From positions 124,001 to 188,000 of the forward strand of contig NZ_AUXY01000122.1 of assembly GCF_001625695.1 (NCBI RefSeq): a DNA stretch of 64,000 nucleotides, written 5' to 3'. The notes beneath the pieces were generated by a model. It worked only from the letters and a program-made list of their open reading frames with translations, searched no databases and was not told where the DNA came from. This document shows positions 9,488 through 18,063 of the stretch, one piece after another. The translations under genes were made by a program, and so were the position numbers. Numbering within the stretch: position 1 is the first letter of the stretch; each line of letters opens with the position of its first letter. Source of the DNA: Pseudoalteromonas luteoviolacea H33-S (GTDB taxonomy: Bacteria; Pseudomonadota; Gammaproteobacteria; Enterobacterales; Alteromonadaceae).

Positions 9488-10914
9488 TTACCTGTCACTC
9501 TTCCATAGCGATCTTGAAAGCGAACGATATCATCTTCCCCCAAATACGAGCCTGATTGCACCTCTATTAGTTCCAGATCAACTTTACCTGGATTCTCAAG
9601 CGCATGAACAGCGGTAATTGGAATATAAACAGACTCATTTTCAGTGACAAACTGCTCGGTGTCATCGATTTGCACTTTCGCCGTGCCAGATACCACAATC
9701 CAATGCTCAGCGCGGTGGTGGTGCATTTGCACTGATAGTTTTGCACCCGGTTTTACGGTAATCCGTTTAACTTGGAAACGCTCTCCACTATCAACCGAGT
9801 CATATTTACCCCATGGGCGATAAACCTCACGATGAAAGGTAGCTTCACTTCTTTGCTCACTCTTGAGCTTTTGAACTATTGATTTCACTTTTTGAGTTTG
9901 CTCTTTATGGGCAACTAAGACAGCATCTTTGGTACTAACCACAACCAAGTCTTTTACTCCGACAGTGGCAATCAGTTTATCGTCGCTATATGCATATGTA
10001 TCTTCGGTATCAATGGCAATAATATCTCCGCTAAATGCATTGCCTTGTTCATCTTTAGTCGCTGTTTCCCAAAGAGCTTTAAATCCACCTACATCATTCC
10101 AACCAGCATCCATTGGAACAACAACTGCATCTTTAGTTTTTTCCATAACAGCGTAATCTATCGACTCATCGGGACAAACAGAAAATGCACGTTCGTCGAG
10201 TCTAATAAAGTCAAAGTCGACAGACTGTTGATTCATAGACGCAATACAAGCTTCGTAGATATCGGCTCGAAACTGTTTCAGTTCTTTTAAATATTTGCTG
10301 GCTTTAAAAAGGAACATGCCGCTGTTCCAGTAGTATTCACCACTGTCGATATATTGCTCAGCGATTTCCAAACTCGGTTTTTCAACAAAACGATCTACAA
10401 TAAACCCTTGTTGATTTTCCAATGGAGAGCCACGACGAATATAGCCATATCCTGTTTCTGGCTTATCACCAACGATCCCAAATGTCACTAATTGACCTGC
10501 TTCAGCAAGAGGCTTTGCACGTGAGACACTTTCTTTAAATGCATTGGGGTTTTGAATTACGTGGTCTGCGGCCAGAACTAATAACAATGGGTCCTGACCA
10601 CTGTCAAGCGCTTTTATGGCAGCAATTGCAACAGCAGGAGCTGTATTACGACCAAATGGTTCAAGTAATATGCCACTGTGTTCTTGTTTGAGTAAACGGA
10701 TTTGTTCTGCTGCAAGGAAACGGTGTTCTTCATTACAAATAAGCAGAGGTGGTAAATGATTTAGCCCCTCCAACCTTAAGCAAGTTTCTTGTAACATAGA
10801 AAACTCACTATTTAATTTTAGAAACTGCTTTGGGTAATTTCCTCTAGAAAGAGGCCAAAGGCGACTTCCAGACCCCCCAGCCATAATGACAGGTAAAATC
10901 ATGTGATAGCTCAT
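9484..10914 (-). CDS. manC: Mannose-1-phosphate guanylyltransferase / mannose-6-phosphate isomerase
   Basis: Bifunctional type-II enzyme: makes GDP-mannose from mannose-1-phosphate and GTP, and interconverts fructose-6-P and mannose-6-P. It has 476 residues, the usual length. The N-terminal nucleotidyltransferase has MAGGSGSRLWPLSR (near residue 11) with YPKQFL, and FVEKP further on. The C-terminal cupin isomerase domain has RPWGKYDSV, QMHHHRAEHWIVVSG and the closing ENPGKVDLELIEVQSG. It begins one base after the stop of the 10916 glycosyltransferase and overlaps manB by four bases. GDP-mannose, or sugars derived from it, is therefore a predicted building block. Confidence 0.95.
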   Translation of the reverse strand: MSYHMILPVIMAGGSGSRLWPLSRGNYPKQFLKLNSEFSMLQETCLRLEGLNHLPPLLICNEEHRFLAAEQIRLLKQEHSGILLEPFGRNTAPAVAIAAIKALDSGQDPLLLVLAADHVIQNPNAFKESVSRAKPLAEAGQLVTFGIVGDKPETGYGYIRRGSPLENQQGFIVDRFVEKPSLEIAEQYIDSGEYYWNSGMFLFKASKYLKELKQFRADIYEACIASMNQQSVDFDFIRLDERAFSVCPDESIDYAVMEKTKDAVVVPMDAGWNDVGGFKALWETATKDEQGNAFSGDIIAIDTEDTYAYSDDKLIATVGVKDLVVVSTKDAVLVAHKEQTQKVKSIVQKLKSEQRSEATFHREVYRPWGKYDSVDSGERFQVKRITVKPGAKLSVQMHHHRAEHWIVVSGTAKVQIDDTEQFVTENESVYIPITAVHALENPGKVDLELIEVQSGSYLGEDDIVRFQDRYGRVTGK

Positions 10915-10915
10915 A

Positions 10916-12088
10916 TTAAAATTTTCCGAAAACTTCTATGAAATTATGTAGTTTTGATGTCCACGAGTGATGAATCTCTACATAATTACGCCCATGAATT
11001 GCAATCTTTTCAGATACTTCTTTACTTGAAGTCAATTTGATAATTGCATCTACATACTCTTCAGGCTCATCAGCAATGAGAATGTCTGTATTTGGCTTGG
11101 CTTCTAGCCCTTCTAAACCTATAGAAGAACTGACACACGGCACACCCAAAGCCATGTATTCTAATATTTTGTTTTGAACACCAGCCGCAAGGCGAACAGA
11201 ACAAATACCAGCCAAAGAATGACTAGCTGCATCCGCCACGCTGTCGACAGAGCCTGTTAATTCAACCCCTTCACAGCCACTAAACTTCTGTTTATCTCGT
11301 TCTTTAATTCGTCCTATCACTTTAAAAGTGTATTCATCGTGTTCACGTAACAGCGGCATCACTTTTTTCGCAAACCACAGTGCTGCATCTAAATTTTGGA
11401 CAGAAAACAAGTTACCGATGAATATTAATTGCTTTGAGTCCCCGTGATAGTTATATTTTAGAGCGTTTGTATCAACGCCGTTTGAACTAACAACCACTTT
11501 ATTATAGTTCTTATCACTCTCTTTTAGCAGATACTCCTTGTCGTACTGACTCACTAATGCCGTATAATCAAAACTCTCAATCTGTTCTAATTCAAATTTA
11601 TTTAGTCGACTTTGCTCTAATGTATAAATAAGTGTTTTTATACTTGCCCCTTTGTCGTTTGCAGACACTCGCTCGTAATTCATAGAGATTGCGTCTGTCA
11701 TTTCAAGCACCTTTGGGATTTCAGTATTATCCAAATACCGCGCTGTGCGCACGAGGTGTGATAAAGCATAGTCACACTCTTTTACTTTCCGATTAACCAA
11801 AGCTGCAAATTGTCCATTAGAATAATAAGCAACTTGAAGTGGTATTCGTGTTACTAATGCTCCTAAACAGTTGATATAAGAGCGCCACTTCGGTTGATAA
11901 ACCCTATCAATACTATGGAAGACATTATCAGCTACCTCCATGTCTAATTCATGTTTGGACTCACATAAACTCACAAGGTGTAACTCATAAGTTTTTGCCA
12001 GTTCCTTACAAATTTGATAAATCCTAAGCCTATCACCCCCAATAACTGGATACGGAAAGCGAGACGTTAAAACGACTATTTTCTTCAT
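10916..12088 (-). CDS. Glycosyltransferase family 4-like protein
   Basis: Predicted GT-B glycosyltransferase of 390 residues. The N-terminal segment (TSRFPYPVIGGDRLRIYQICKEL) has the glycine-rich acceptor-domain start of GT4 enzymes. The second half has KQLIFIGNLFSVQNLDAALWFAKKVMPLL, FKVIGRIKERD and a C-terminal donor-binding stretch, NKILEYMALGVPCVSSSIGLEGL. The same architecture occurs in stp1-like transferases that act in exopolysaccharide operons. No membrane helices are seen. It precedes manC by one base, consistent with use of GDP-mannose, but the donor cannot be read from the sequence. Confidence 0.85.
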   Translation of the reverse strand: MKKIVVLTSRFPYPVIGGDRLRIYQICKELAKTYELHLVSLCESKHELDMEVADNVFHSIDRVYQPKWRSYINCLGALVTRIPLQVAYYSNGQFAALVNRKVKECDYALSHLVRTARYLDNTEIPKVLEMTDAISMNYERVSANDKGASIKTLIYTLEQSRLNKFELEQIESFDYTALVSQYDKEYLLKESDKNYNKVVVSSNGVDTNALKYNYHGDSKQLIFIGNLFSVQNLDAALWFAKKVMPLLREHDEYTFKVIGRIKERDKQKFSGCEGVELTGSVDSVADAASHSLAGICSVRLAAGVQNKILEYMALGVPCVSSSIGLEGLEAKPNTDILIADEPEEYVDAIIKLTSSKEVSEKIAIHGRNYVEIHHSWTSKLHNFIEVFGKF

Positions 12089-12202
12089 TTAAATACCTAA
12101 AACCAACATTACACTCAACTAGGCCTCGATAGATAGTGGCGAAGTTCACGTGCAAGCATACATAAACCTTTATACAAAATAGGAAACAAAAAATACCAAT
12201 TA

Positions 12203-13522
12203 TCAACTTTTTTCTTCGTTGAGATAAAGGTAATTAACCATTGCTGGTGCAAACCAGTAAAATGGAAAGATAAAAGACGCGAATTGTATCATATTACCGT
12301 AACAAACAAACATTGATAAAAGTAGTGCAATACATAATTTATACAAGTGAACATGTTTACCTTCGAACTTTTGCTTAAGTACTTTAAGCTTTCGATGAAT
12401 CGAGACATAAAAACAGACAAGGAATAACGATAACAGGCCTGTTTCAGAATACACCTTAATAAAATAACTTCTTTGATCTGCACTTTTTTTTGCAATATGC
12501 TCTGCAACAGCAATGTCGTTAGTCACAATTTTGCCATATTGCGTTATTTTCTCATTAAAATATTCTGGGTACCTGCCGACTCCAATCCCCAAAGGTTCAT
12601 CAAATGCAACTTGCAGGGCGATCCAAGGGTACCCTATGCGAATAAGTGCAGACCCATCAATAGCAGCCAGCGCTTCAAGCGTCATCAATGAATCTACCGA
12701 TTCGATGGAGGCTATTTTGTCAAACCTAGATACAAAGTAACCACCTTCTTCTTTCATTTTTTCAAAAACAAAAAATAATGATGTACATAGCACGACAATT
12801 AAAATAAAAGTCTTGAAAATCACCTTAATAGAAATTTGAGATATCAGGTAAAGACCAATTGCAGAAAGCAAAACAACAATGCCCGACAATGAAAAGCACA
12901 GCAAAAAGAAAATAAATAAAGAACCTAGCGCAAATTTGTTCAGTAATGTCCGCTCAACCGACCAGAAGTAGTATGCAAAGGGTAAAAAGCACAATGCCAA
13001 TCTACTCGCCCAAGCGGGTTCAGACACTGTTAAAACAATCCTACTAGATGATTTACCTGCTATCGCGTAATTGACCATCCCCCTCAACGCATCAGGTATA
13101 ATCCCAAGCCATCCTAAAACATCAAACCAGCCAACCGCAACAATAATATATATTGCAGCTTTCACATAGCCTAGGACTTTCGTTAACCCAAACTCTCTTA
13201 AACAAAACCTAAAACCAAAATATCCGAATATCCCCAATGCCAATAGAAAATTACCGATAATAAAAGTACTAGCCCCCCCCCCTAAAAAAGCAAACTGTAC
13301 ACAAGAGAAAAATAGAGCGGTTAAAAAAAACATCAGTAATAACACTTCTGTTTTTTCTAATTTGTCCTCTCGAATAGCTGTTAGTAAATACATCAAACCC
13401 AAGGGCAATGTTAAAAACATTGAAATAGGTCTGAATGTTCCCGGTAATATCGGTAGGGCCCAAAAAGGTAACAATATTAATACTGCTAAGGCTAGAGTTT
13501 TAGTCACGCTGAGTTGATTCAT
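12203..13522 (-). CDS. wzy: O-antigen/polysaccharide polymerase, Wzy-like membrane protein
   Basis: Polytopic inner-membrane protein of 439 residues with about ten to twelve hydrophobic segments and a long periplasmic loop (about 240-330: ALIRIGYPWIALQVAFDEP, GIGVGRYPEYFNEK) typical of O-antigen ligase/polymerase (Wzy_C-like) proteins. Wzy proteins join lipid-linked repeat units in the periplasm; this is the only polymerase candidate beside wzx, wzz and wzc. The coding strand carries G10 at 13273-13282 (Gly81-83). One extra G gives a stop within two codons, and one fewer gives a stop after about 107 residues. It overlaps the upstream glycosyltransferase by ATGA and is followed by a 114-bp gap. 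Confidence 0.8.
   Translation of the reverse strand: MNQLSVTKTLALAVLILLPFWALPILPGTFRPISMFLTLPLGLMYLLTAIREDKLEKTEVLLLMFFLTALFFSCVQFAFLGGGASTFIIGNFLLALGIFGYFGFRFCLREFGLTKVLGYVKAAIYIIVAVGWFDVLGWLGIIPDALRGMVNYAIAGKSSSRIVLTVSEPAWASRLALCFLPFAYYFWSVERTLLNKFALGSLFIFFLLCFSLSGIVVLLSAIGLYLISQISIKVIFKTFILIVVLCTSLFFVFEKMKEEGGYFVSRFDKIASIESVDSLMTLEALAAIDGSALIRIGYPWIALQVAFDEPLGIGVGRYPEYFNEKITQYGKIVTNDIAVAEHIAKKSADQRSYFIKVYSETGLLSLFLVCFYVSIHRKLKVLKQKFEGKHVHLYKLCIALLLSMFVCYGNMIQFASFIFPFYWFAPAMVNYLYLNEEKS
13273..13282. repeat. G10/C10 homopolymer tract inside wzy
   Basis: Ten consecutive C on the plus strand (G on the coding strand), read as GGG GGG GGG G within codons 81-84 of wzy. It is the longest G/C run noticed in the window; other runs reach seven. 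Tracts of this length slip readily during replication and are a known basis of phase variation. Confidence 0.95.
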
Positions 13523-14682
13523 GAGTCTAAAAATAATGCGTATATTTTCTTAGAAATGGATTGTGCATCAAACCTGCTATAACCTTGATAGCTCAATTCA
13601 CCATATTTAGAAAGCTCACTATCCAATAAAGTTTCGAGCTTATCACACACTAGACTCACTCGCTCACTAGACAACTGTTCTCCATGATAAGGAAGTAAGC
13701 CCAAGCTCATACCATATTTGCCACCTTCAATGATTTGTTTCGGGCCGCTTCTACATACGGTTGAGGCAACAGGAACTTTCAGCGCCATCGCTTCAACCAA
13801 TGTATTGCCAAAGCTTTCCCATAAAGAAGGAAAAATAAATAAATCACATTGTTTTACGTAGCTATGAGGATTGTCAACATTACCAATCATATGAATGTGC
13901 TCTGAAATATTATACTCACATGCAAGTTGAATTAACTCATCTCTTAACTCTCCTTCCCCAAGTATAAGCAGGCCGACATCTTTGCCTCTGCTTCTTAATT
14001 CCTTAACCAGTTCAATTAAGTGCCACTGGCCCTTTTGTTTGCTCAACCTGCCCGATGTCACCAATTTAATCTTATTATCCATAGGAAGATCTGCTGGTTG
14101 ATTAGCAAGTTCATTTAGCTCAGCTTCAAAAAAGAAATTATCAAAGTGAAACAGTTTCTCAGCACTTATTTCATAAAATTCGCTTACTGCACCATTCATT
14201 TCTTCGGAATTTACATGAATAACATCTGCAGATGGATATAGCTTTTTCACAACTTTAGCCAATACGCTGTCCGTTGATAAATCTTCTCTTGGATCTTGCC
14301 TCTCCGAAAGTATACATTTGTAATTGAAGTACTTTGAACACAATACGTTAAGTATATTCGGGATGTAGGTCATTGAATAAACTACATCAGCATTGGTTTC
14401 TTTAATTACTTTTCGTAACTTTAAAAAAGCAATGGGCAATGCAAGAAAACGCGTGATTTTTGTCACACTTCTTCCAAAAGCACTGGTTCTGAAGCCTACA
14501 GATAATGGAAGGTTGAAGCTTTTAACGTTTACACTCGCAGGTAACTCTTTATTGATAGGTAAGCTGTCATAACTACATAGTGTGACATCAGCTCTCTCAC
14601 TGAGCACTTTGACAATTTTTCTTGTAGATTCAGCGACACCACCTTGATATAGATCGCTGGTAAAAATAATGACCTTTTTCAT
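13519..14682 (-). CDS. Glycosyltransferase, GT-B (GT4-like)
   Basis: Predicted GT4 transferase of 387 residues. The N-terminus FTSDLYQGGVAESTRKIVKVL is the usual GGxE/AxxR-like start. The C-terminal half contains KIKLVTSGRLSKQKGQWHLIEL, LLILGEGELRDELIQLA, a phosphate-binding stretch IFPSLWESFGNTLVEAMALKVPV and the E-x7-E type donor site. Its ATG overlaps the stop of a degraded acetyltransferase remnant (ATGA), and its stop overlaps wzy the same way. It therefore sits in a coupled run of genes. The sugar it transfers is unknown. Confidence 0.9.
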   Translation of the reverse strand: MKKVIIFTSDLYQGGVAESTRKIVKVLSERADVTLCSYDSLPINKELPASVNVKSFNLPLSVGFRTSAFGRSVTKITRFLALPIAFLKLRKVIKETNADVVYSMTYIPNILNVLCSKYFNYKCILSERQDPREDLSTDSVLAKVVKKLYPSADVIHVNSEEMNGAVSEFYEISAEKLFHFDNFFFEAELNELANQPADLPMDNKIKLVTSGRLSKQKGQWHLIELVKELRSRGKDVGLLILGEGELRDELIQLACEYNISEHIHMIGNVDNPHSYVKQCDLFIFPSLWESFGNTLVEAMALKVPVASTVCRSGPKQIIEGGKYGMSLGLLPYHGEQLSSERVSLVCDKLETLLDSELSKYGELSYQGYSRFDAQSISKKIYALFLDS

Positions 14683-14813
14683 GTTCTTTCCGAGATAATT
14701 TTTGAAGGGACACCTACAACTTCGTGGTAATTTTTAAAAACTTGAGCATTAATGACTTCTACGATTGCCATTCTCATACCCAGGGTAACTTTCAAAGCGA
14801 CCTTCCAAAACAT
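14679..14813 (-). pseudogene. C-terminal remnant of a hexapeptide acyltransferase
   Basis: Reading the minus strand from an ATG at 14813 gives 44 residues ending ...VFKNYHEVVGVPSKIISERT and a TGA overlapping the next glycosyltransferase start. The tail pattern, an aromatic/charged turn then VVGVPSKII, is the hallmark end of left-handed beta-helix sugar O-acetyltransferases (VVGxPAKxI). Only the end is left: a stop lies in frame just upstream, and the catalytic coils are missing. The overlap with the glycosyltransferase suggests the full gene once sat here. Identity is inferred from this short tail. Confidence 0.6.
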
Positions 14814-14930
14814 TGTTCAGTGCCGACGTTATAACAACATAGTTTTTTCCATGCCTTCACTATAAATGTAGTGATTGTATACTGACTCATATTTACATGC
14901 ATCATGCAATTGAACTGTGGAGAGGATAAT

Positions 14931-16061
14931 TTAATTAGCACCACATTTATGATTCTCTGGACAATAAAGACTAAGCCAGATCTTTAATAGACTTTCTTCA
15001 GAGAACCTATTGATATATTCATCAGACGGTTCTATAAACTTATTGTTTTGAATTATTGATATAATCAAATTGGCTAGAGCCTGCGCACTTTTTTCAGGTA
15101 CAATAAAGTGATTATCATTGCTGTCTTCAATTGTATTCGACAGTCCCCCTGAATCCGTAACAATTATTGGGATACCCGATACAGCGGCCTCTAGCGCAGA
15201 AACCCCAAAAGACTCCTGCTGCCCATTAGCAAGCGTAATCGAAGGCTGGACATAAACATCTGATGTTCTGATGTAATCAATGATCTCATCCCGGCTTTTC
15301 TTGCCAACTAGTTCGAAGCTATTTCTGAGCCCGCTGCGAGATATAAAAGCTTCTAATTCTGCACGACAAGACCCCTCACCAACAACACGAACTTTTAGGG
15401 AGATATTACTCTCAGCAATCAGTTTAGCTGCAGATATTAAGTACTTTATCCCTTTGACTTCTTCCAATCGCGCGACAGACAGCACGGAAAAAACAGTATT
15501 GTCCGTCGGTTGCCAGCACTTTACAAAACGTGATTCAACCGAGTTAGAAATCACCTTTAACTGAGCACGAGAGTCGCTAATAATCTCTAAAAAAGCGCGC
15601 TTAAGGAACTCACTTGGAAAAGTAAATACTACACCCTCATCTTGCGACAATTCTTGAAGTGCCGTTCTAAGCCCTTTTGAACTGCGGATAACAGAGTTTA
15701 TATCCGTACCATGAAAGCTCATGATACATTTAATATTCGGGTAATGCTTCCGAATAAACGCAATATCCTTGATGAAATAGCCGAAGTGGGCATGAACTAC
15801 TTTAGGTTCAGCTTTTTTAATATGTTCATTTAATTGAGATAAATTGAAGAATGAGCCTCCATGAAAGTAACTTAGCAGCTTAAAACGTACTTTTTGCAAC
15901 TGGTTTGTATCTTTGCCTGTCACTTGATGAGAATCAAGTAGAGAGCAATTCCCTTCAGAAAAAAGGACTCGGCAACGTGTAGTCTGAGAAACAGACCGAA
16001 TCAAATTCCAAATAAACGTCTCAGAGTACTTTTCTGCAGTTGGCACTAAATGTAATATCAT
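14931..16061 (-). CDS. Glycosyltransferase, GT-B (GT4, WcaL-like)
   Basis: A 376-residue predicted glycosyltransferase. The N-terminus (MILHLVPTAEKYSETFIWNL) has the SETFI motif typical of colanic-acid-type WcaL and related GT4 enzymes. VVHAHFGYF and MSFHGTDIN mark the acceptor domain. The donor domain has FSVLSVARLEEVKGIKYLI, VRVVGEGSCRAELEAFI, QESFGVSALEAAVSGIPII and TDSGG. It follows the 16067 gene by five bases. Downstream lies a 249-bp gap containing the acyltransferase remnant. The substrate is unknown. Confidence 0.9.
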   Translation of the reverse strand: MILHLVPTAEKYSETFIWNLIRSVSQTTRCRVLFSEGNCSLLDSHQVTGKDTNQLQKVRFKLLSYFHGGSFFNLSQLNEHIKKAEPKVVHAHFGYFIKDIAFIRKHYPNIKCIMSFHGTDINSVIRSSKGLRTALQELSQDEGVVFTFPSEFLKRAFLEIISDSRAQLKVISNSVESRFVKCWQPTDNTVFSVLSVARLEEVKGIKYLISAAKLIAESNISLKVRVVGEGSCRAELEAFISRSGLRNSFELVGKKSRDEIIDYIRTSDVYVQPSITLANGQQESFGVSALEAAVSGIPIIVTDSGGLSNTIEDSNDNHFIVPEKSAQALANLIISIIQNNKFIEPSDEYINRFSEESLLKIWLSLYCPENHKCGAN

Positions 16062-16066
16062 TTATT

Positions 16067-16861
16067 TCACTTTTCTGAGTAATTATTCAATTCACTCTCA
16101 TCACCGTGTTGAAAGTAGAAATAGTCATCATTAAAATTAATTGGCCTTGCCCTTCCGTAGCCAAATGGAAGTAATGATGAATCGCTCATAAAATCTGTAT
16201 TCGCAAAATAGAATGTCATTTTGGCTAACACTTTCTGTAGAAATGTACCTTTCTCGATACCCTTAAAGAAACACTCAGGCATTACAGATAATATTTTTGA
16301 AGAGGCAATAGCAAACTTATACTCAGGCGAAATTTCACAATCTTTTGCTGAAATACGACATAATTGAGCAATGAATGTAGGGATATATTCTCGCTTAATA
16401 ATCATGAATGACTGCTGCATAGGTTGAGGAGTCCCCCAGCCATCACCAAACATCATTGGCTTCGTCATCTTTTGAATTGCATGCTCAATAATCCCCGGCC
16501 CCTTAATCAACGCATCTTGCTCGATATAAACCCAATAGTCTGCTTCAGAGCAGTATACATGCATCAAACTAGTTAAAAACGATATTGTCACACCACAATA
16601 CTTACCTTTATGCTTGGTTGAATGACCAGCATTACGGTCTTTTTCTAACCAAACAAGATTCTCATATTTGCTCAAGTCCGGTTTTACAGGTGAGTGACTA
16701 TCGACTACAACGATTTGATGCGGACTTGCATTTTTTCTGATTGCTTCATACCACTTATCAAAGAAACCAACTTTTCTTAATTCAGAATTTCCATATTTAG
16801 CAGCACGGTCATCCGCTTTATCATCATCACACCACCACCCCGAGGCAATTATATATTTCAT
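16067..16861 (-). CDS. Uncharacterised protein, probable GT-A-type glycosyltransferase
   Basis: 264 residues with no family I can name with certainty. The start MKYIIASGWWCDD is followed by FFDKWYEAI and QIVVVDSHSP, like the first strands of a nucleotide-diphospho-sugar fold. YWVYIEQDALIKGPG (near residue 110) resembles a degenerate metal-binding DxD site (EQDAL). FYFQHGDES near the end could supply the C-terminal metal-ligand histidine of GT-A enzymes. There are no signal peptide or membrane segments. It is packed between wzx (2-bp gap) and a GT4 gene (5-bp gap), which supports a transferase role. Function is inference. Confidence 0.6.
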   Translation of the reverse strand: MKYIIASGWWCDDDKADDRAAKYGNSELRKVGFFDKWYEAIRKNASPHQIVVVDSHSPVKPDLSKYENLVWLEKDRNAGHSTKHKGKYCGVTISFLTSLMHVYCSEADYWVYIEQDALIKGPGIIEHAIQKMTKPMMFGDGWGTPQPMQQSFMIIKREYIPTFIAQLCRISAKDCEISPEYKFAIASSKILSVMPECFFKGIEKGTFLQKVLAKMTFYFANTDFMSDSSLLPFGYGRARPINFNDDYFYFQHGDESELNNYSEK

Positions 16862-16863
16862 AT

Positions 16864-18063
16864 TTAATCACTCTTTCTTATATATCTCACAACTAATATT
16901 TGTGATAAAAATGCGACTACGCAGGTTACGAGTGCAATACCCGACTCACCATAAATAAAAACTGCTGCTATGCTTAAAGTTACATTTGTACCTAGAGACA
17001 TCAAACCAATTTTTAGGTTTGCTGTGATATCACCATTTGCACTATTAAAAATAAAGAGCAGCCGATTAATGGAAACTACAAAAACACCAACGGCCAAAAT
17101 ATTGATAATTTTGTACGCATCTTCATATTTACTATCAAAGAAAAGTTTTAAAATAGCCTCATAAAAAACAAAGAAAGTTATAAATGTTGGAATTAATATT
17201 ATTATCAGATATTTAATTGCTTTCTTTATTTCACTAAGCCTTGACTGGCGTCCATTCAAGCGACGAAGCTTTGGAAAGTAGACTGTAGTAAATGCTTGAG
17301 AAAAAATAGACAACCTTTCTACAATTTGTATTGCAAAAGAATACAGGCCAGCGATGTGGGTACCGAGTATGCCACCTACAATCAATAGATCTAACCTATG
17401 ATTCAGAAACCCAATTAAAGAGCCTGTGAATGAAACAAAGCCATATTTGTAAATACGTATTATTCTTCGCTTCTTTATGAGATTCTTAGATGAAAATGTG
17501 CCTAAATAACGTATAACACTGCTTTTCAATACTAAAAGAGCCACGGCGCTGGGTATTGCAAAAGACAAGACATAAGAGATTACAACGCCATACAAGCTGG
17601 CAGTTGAGAAGTACATGTAAACTAGTAGAGCTGATAGCATTCCCCATTGTGCTAATGTAAATATATTCAATAATCTAATTTTATTAGATGCTTGCAACAC
17701 CCCAGAAACAACAATAAATAAAAACTGGCTGGTAGCAATCAAAGAAGCGAAAAGAAATGTTTCTAGCTCTAATTGCCAAGCAATAAATATCCCTAACGAA
17801 AATAGACTCATAACAACTAAACTGTGGACTACCGTTAGATGTAGTACTATTAACTTATAATTGTTTTTCGTAAAAAAATATACCAGAGAGGCAGGGAGGC
17901 CAGAAACAGATATATTAGCGCCTATAAATGCATACGCAAGAACAATACTGAGAACTCCAAACTCCTCAATGCTGAGGACTTTGGAGCTTACCAGAAAGCA
18001 CGAAAGCTGGAGTATGGCTGTAATTACAAATCTAGAAGACGTTTCGATTAAATCTTTACGCAT
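16864..18063 (-). CDS. wzx: Polysaccharide flippase, Wzx-like (MATE/MOP superfamily)
   Basis: 399 residues with about twelve hydrophobic segments spread over the whole length. The start (SSRFVITAILQLSCFLVSSKVLSIEEFG) has the amphipathic first helix and the LSxEEFG turn of the polysaccharide biosynthesis (RfbX/Wzx) transporters. A central part, GFLNHRLDLLIVGGILG, is typical of TM7. Wzx proteins move undecaprenyl-linked repeat units across the inner membrane. The start overlaps the end of wecA by eight bases. As the only flippase in the locus it probably serves the repeat unit polymerised by the wzy product. Confidence 0.85.
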   Translation of the reverse strand: MRKDLIETSSRFVITAILQLSCFLVSSKVLSIEEFGVLSIVLAYAFIGANISVSGLPASLVYFFTKNNYKLIVLHLTVVHSLVVMSLFSLGIFIAWQLELETFLFASLIATSQFLFIVVSGVLQASNKIRLLNIFTLAQWGMLSALLVYMYFSTASLYGVVISYVLSFAIPSAVALLVLKSSVIRYLGTFSSKNLIKKRRIIRIYKYGFVSFTGSLIGFLNHRLDLLIVGGILGTHIAGLYSFAIQIVERLSIFSQAFTTVYFPKLRRLNGRQSRLSEIKKAIKYLIIILIPTFITFFVFYEAILKLFFDSKYEDAYKIINILAVGVFVVSINRLLFIFNSANGDITANLKIGLMSLGTNVTLSIAAVFIYGESGIALVTCVVAFLSQILVVRYIRKSD

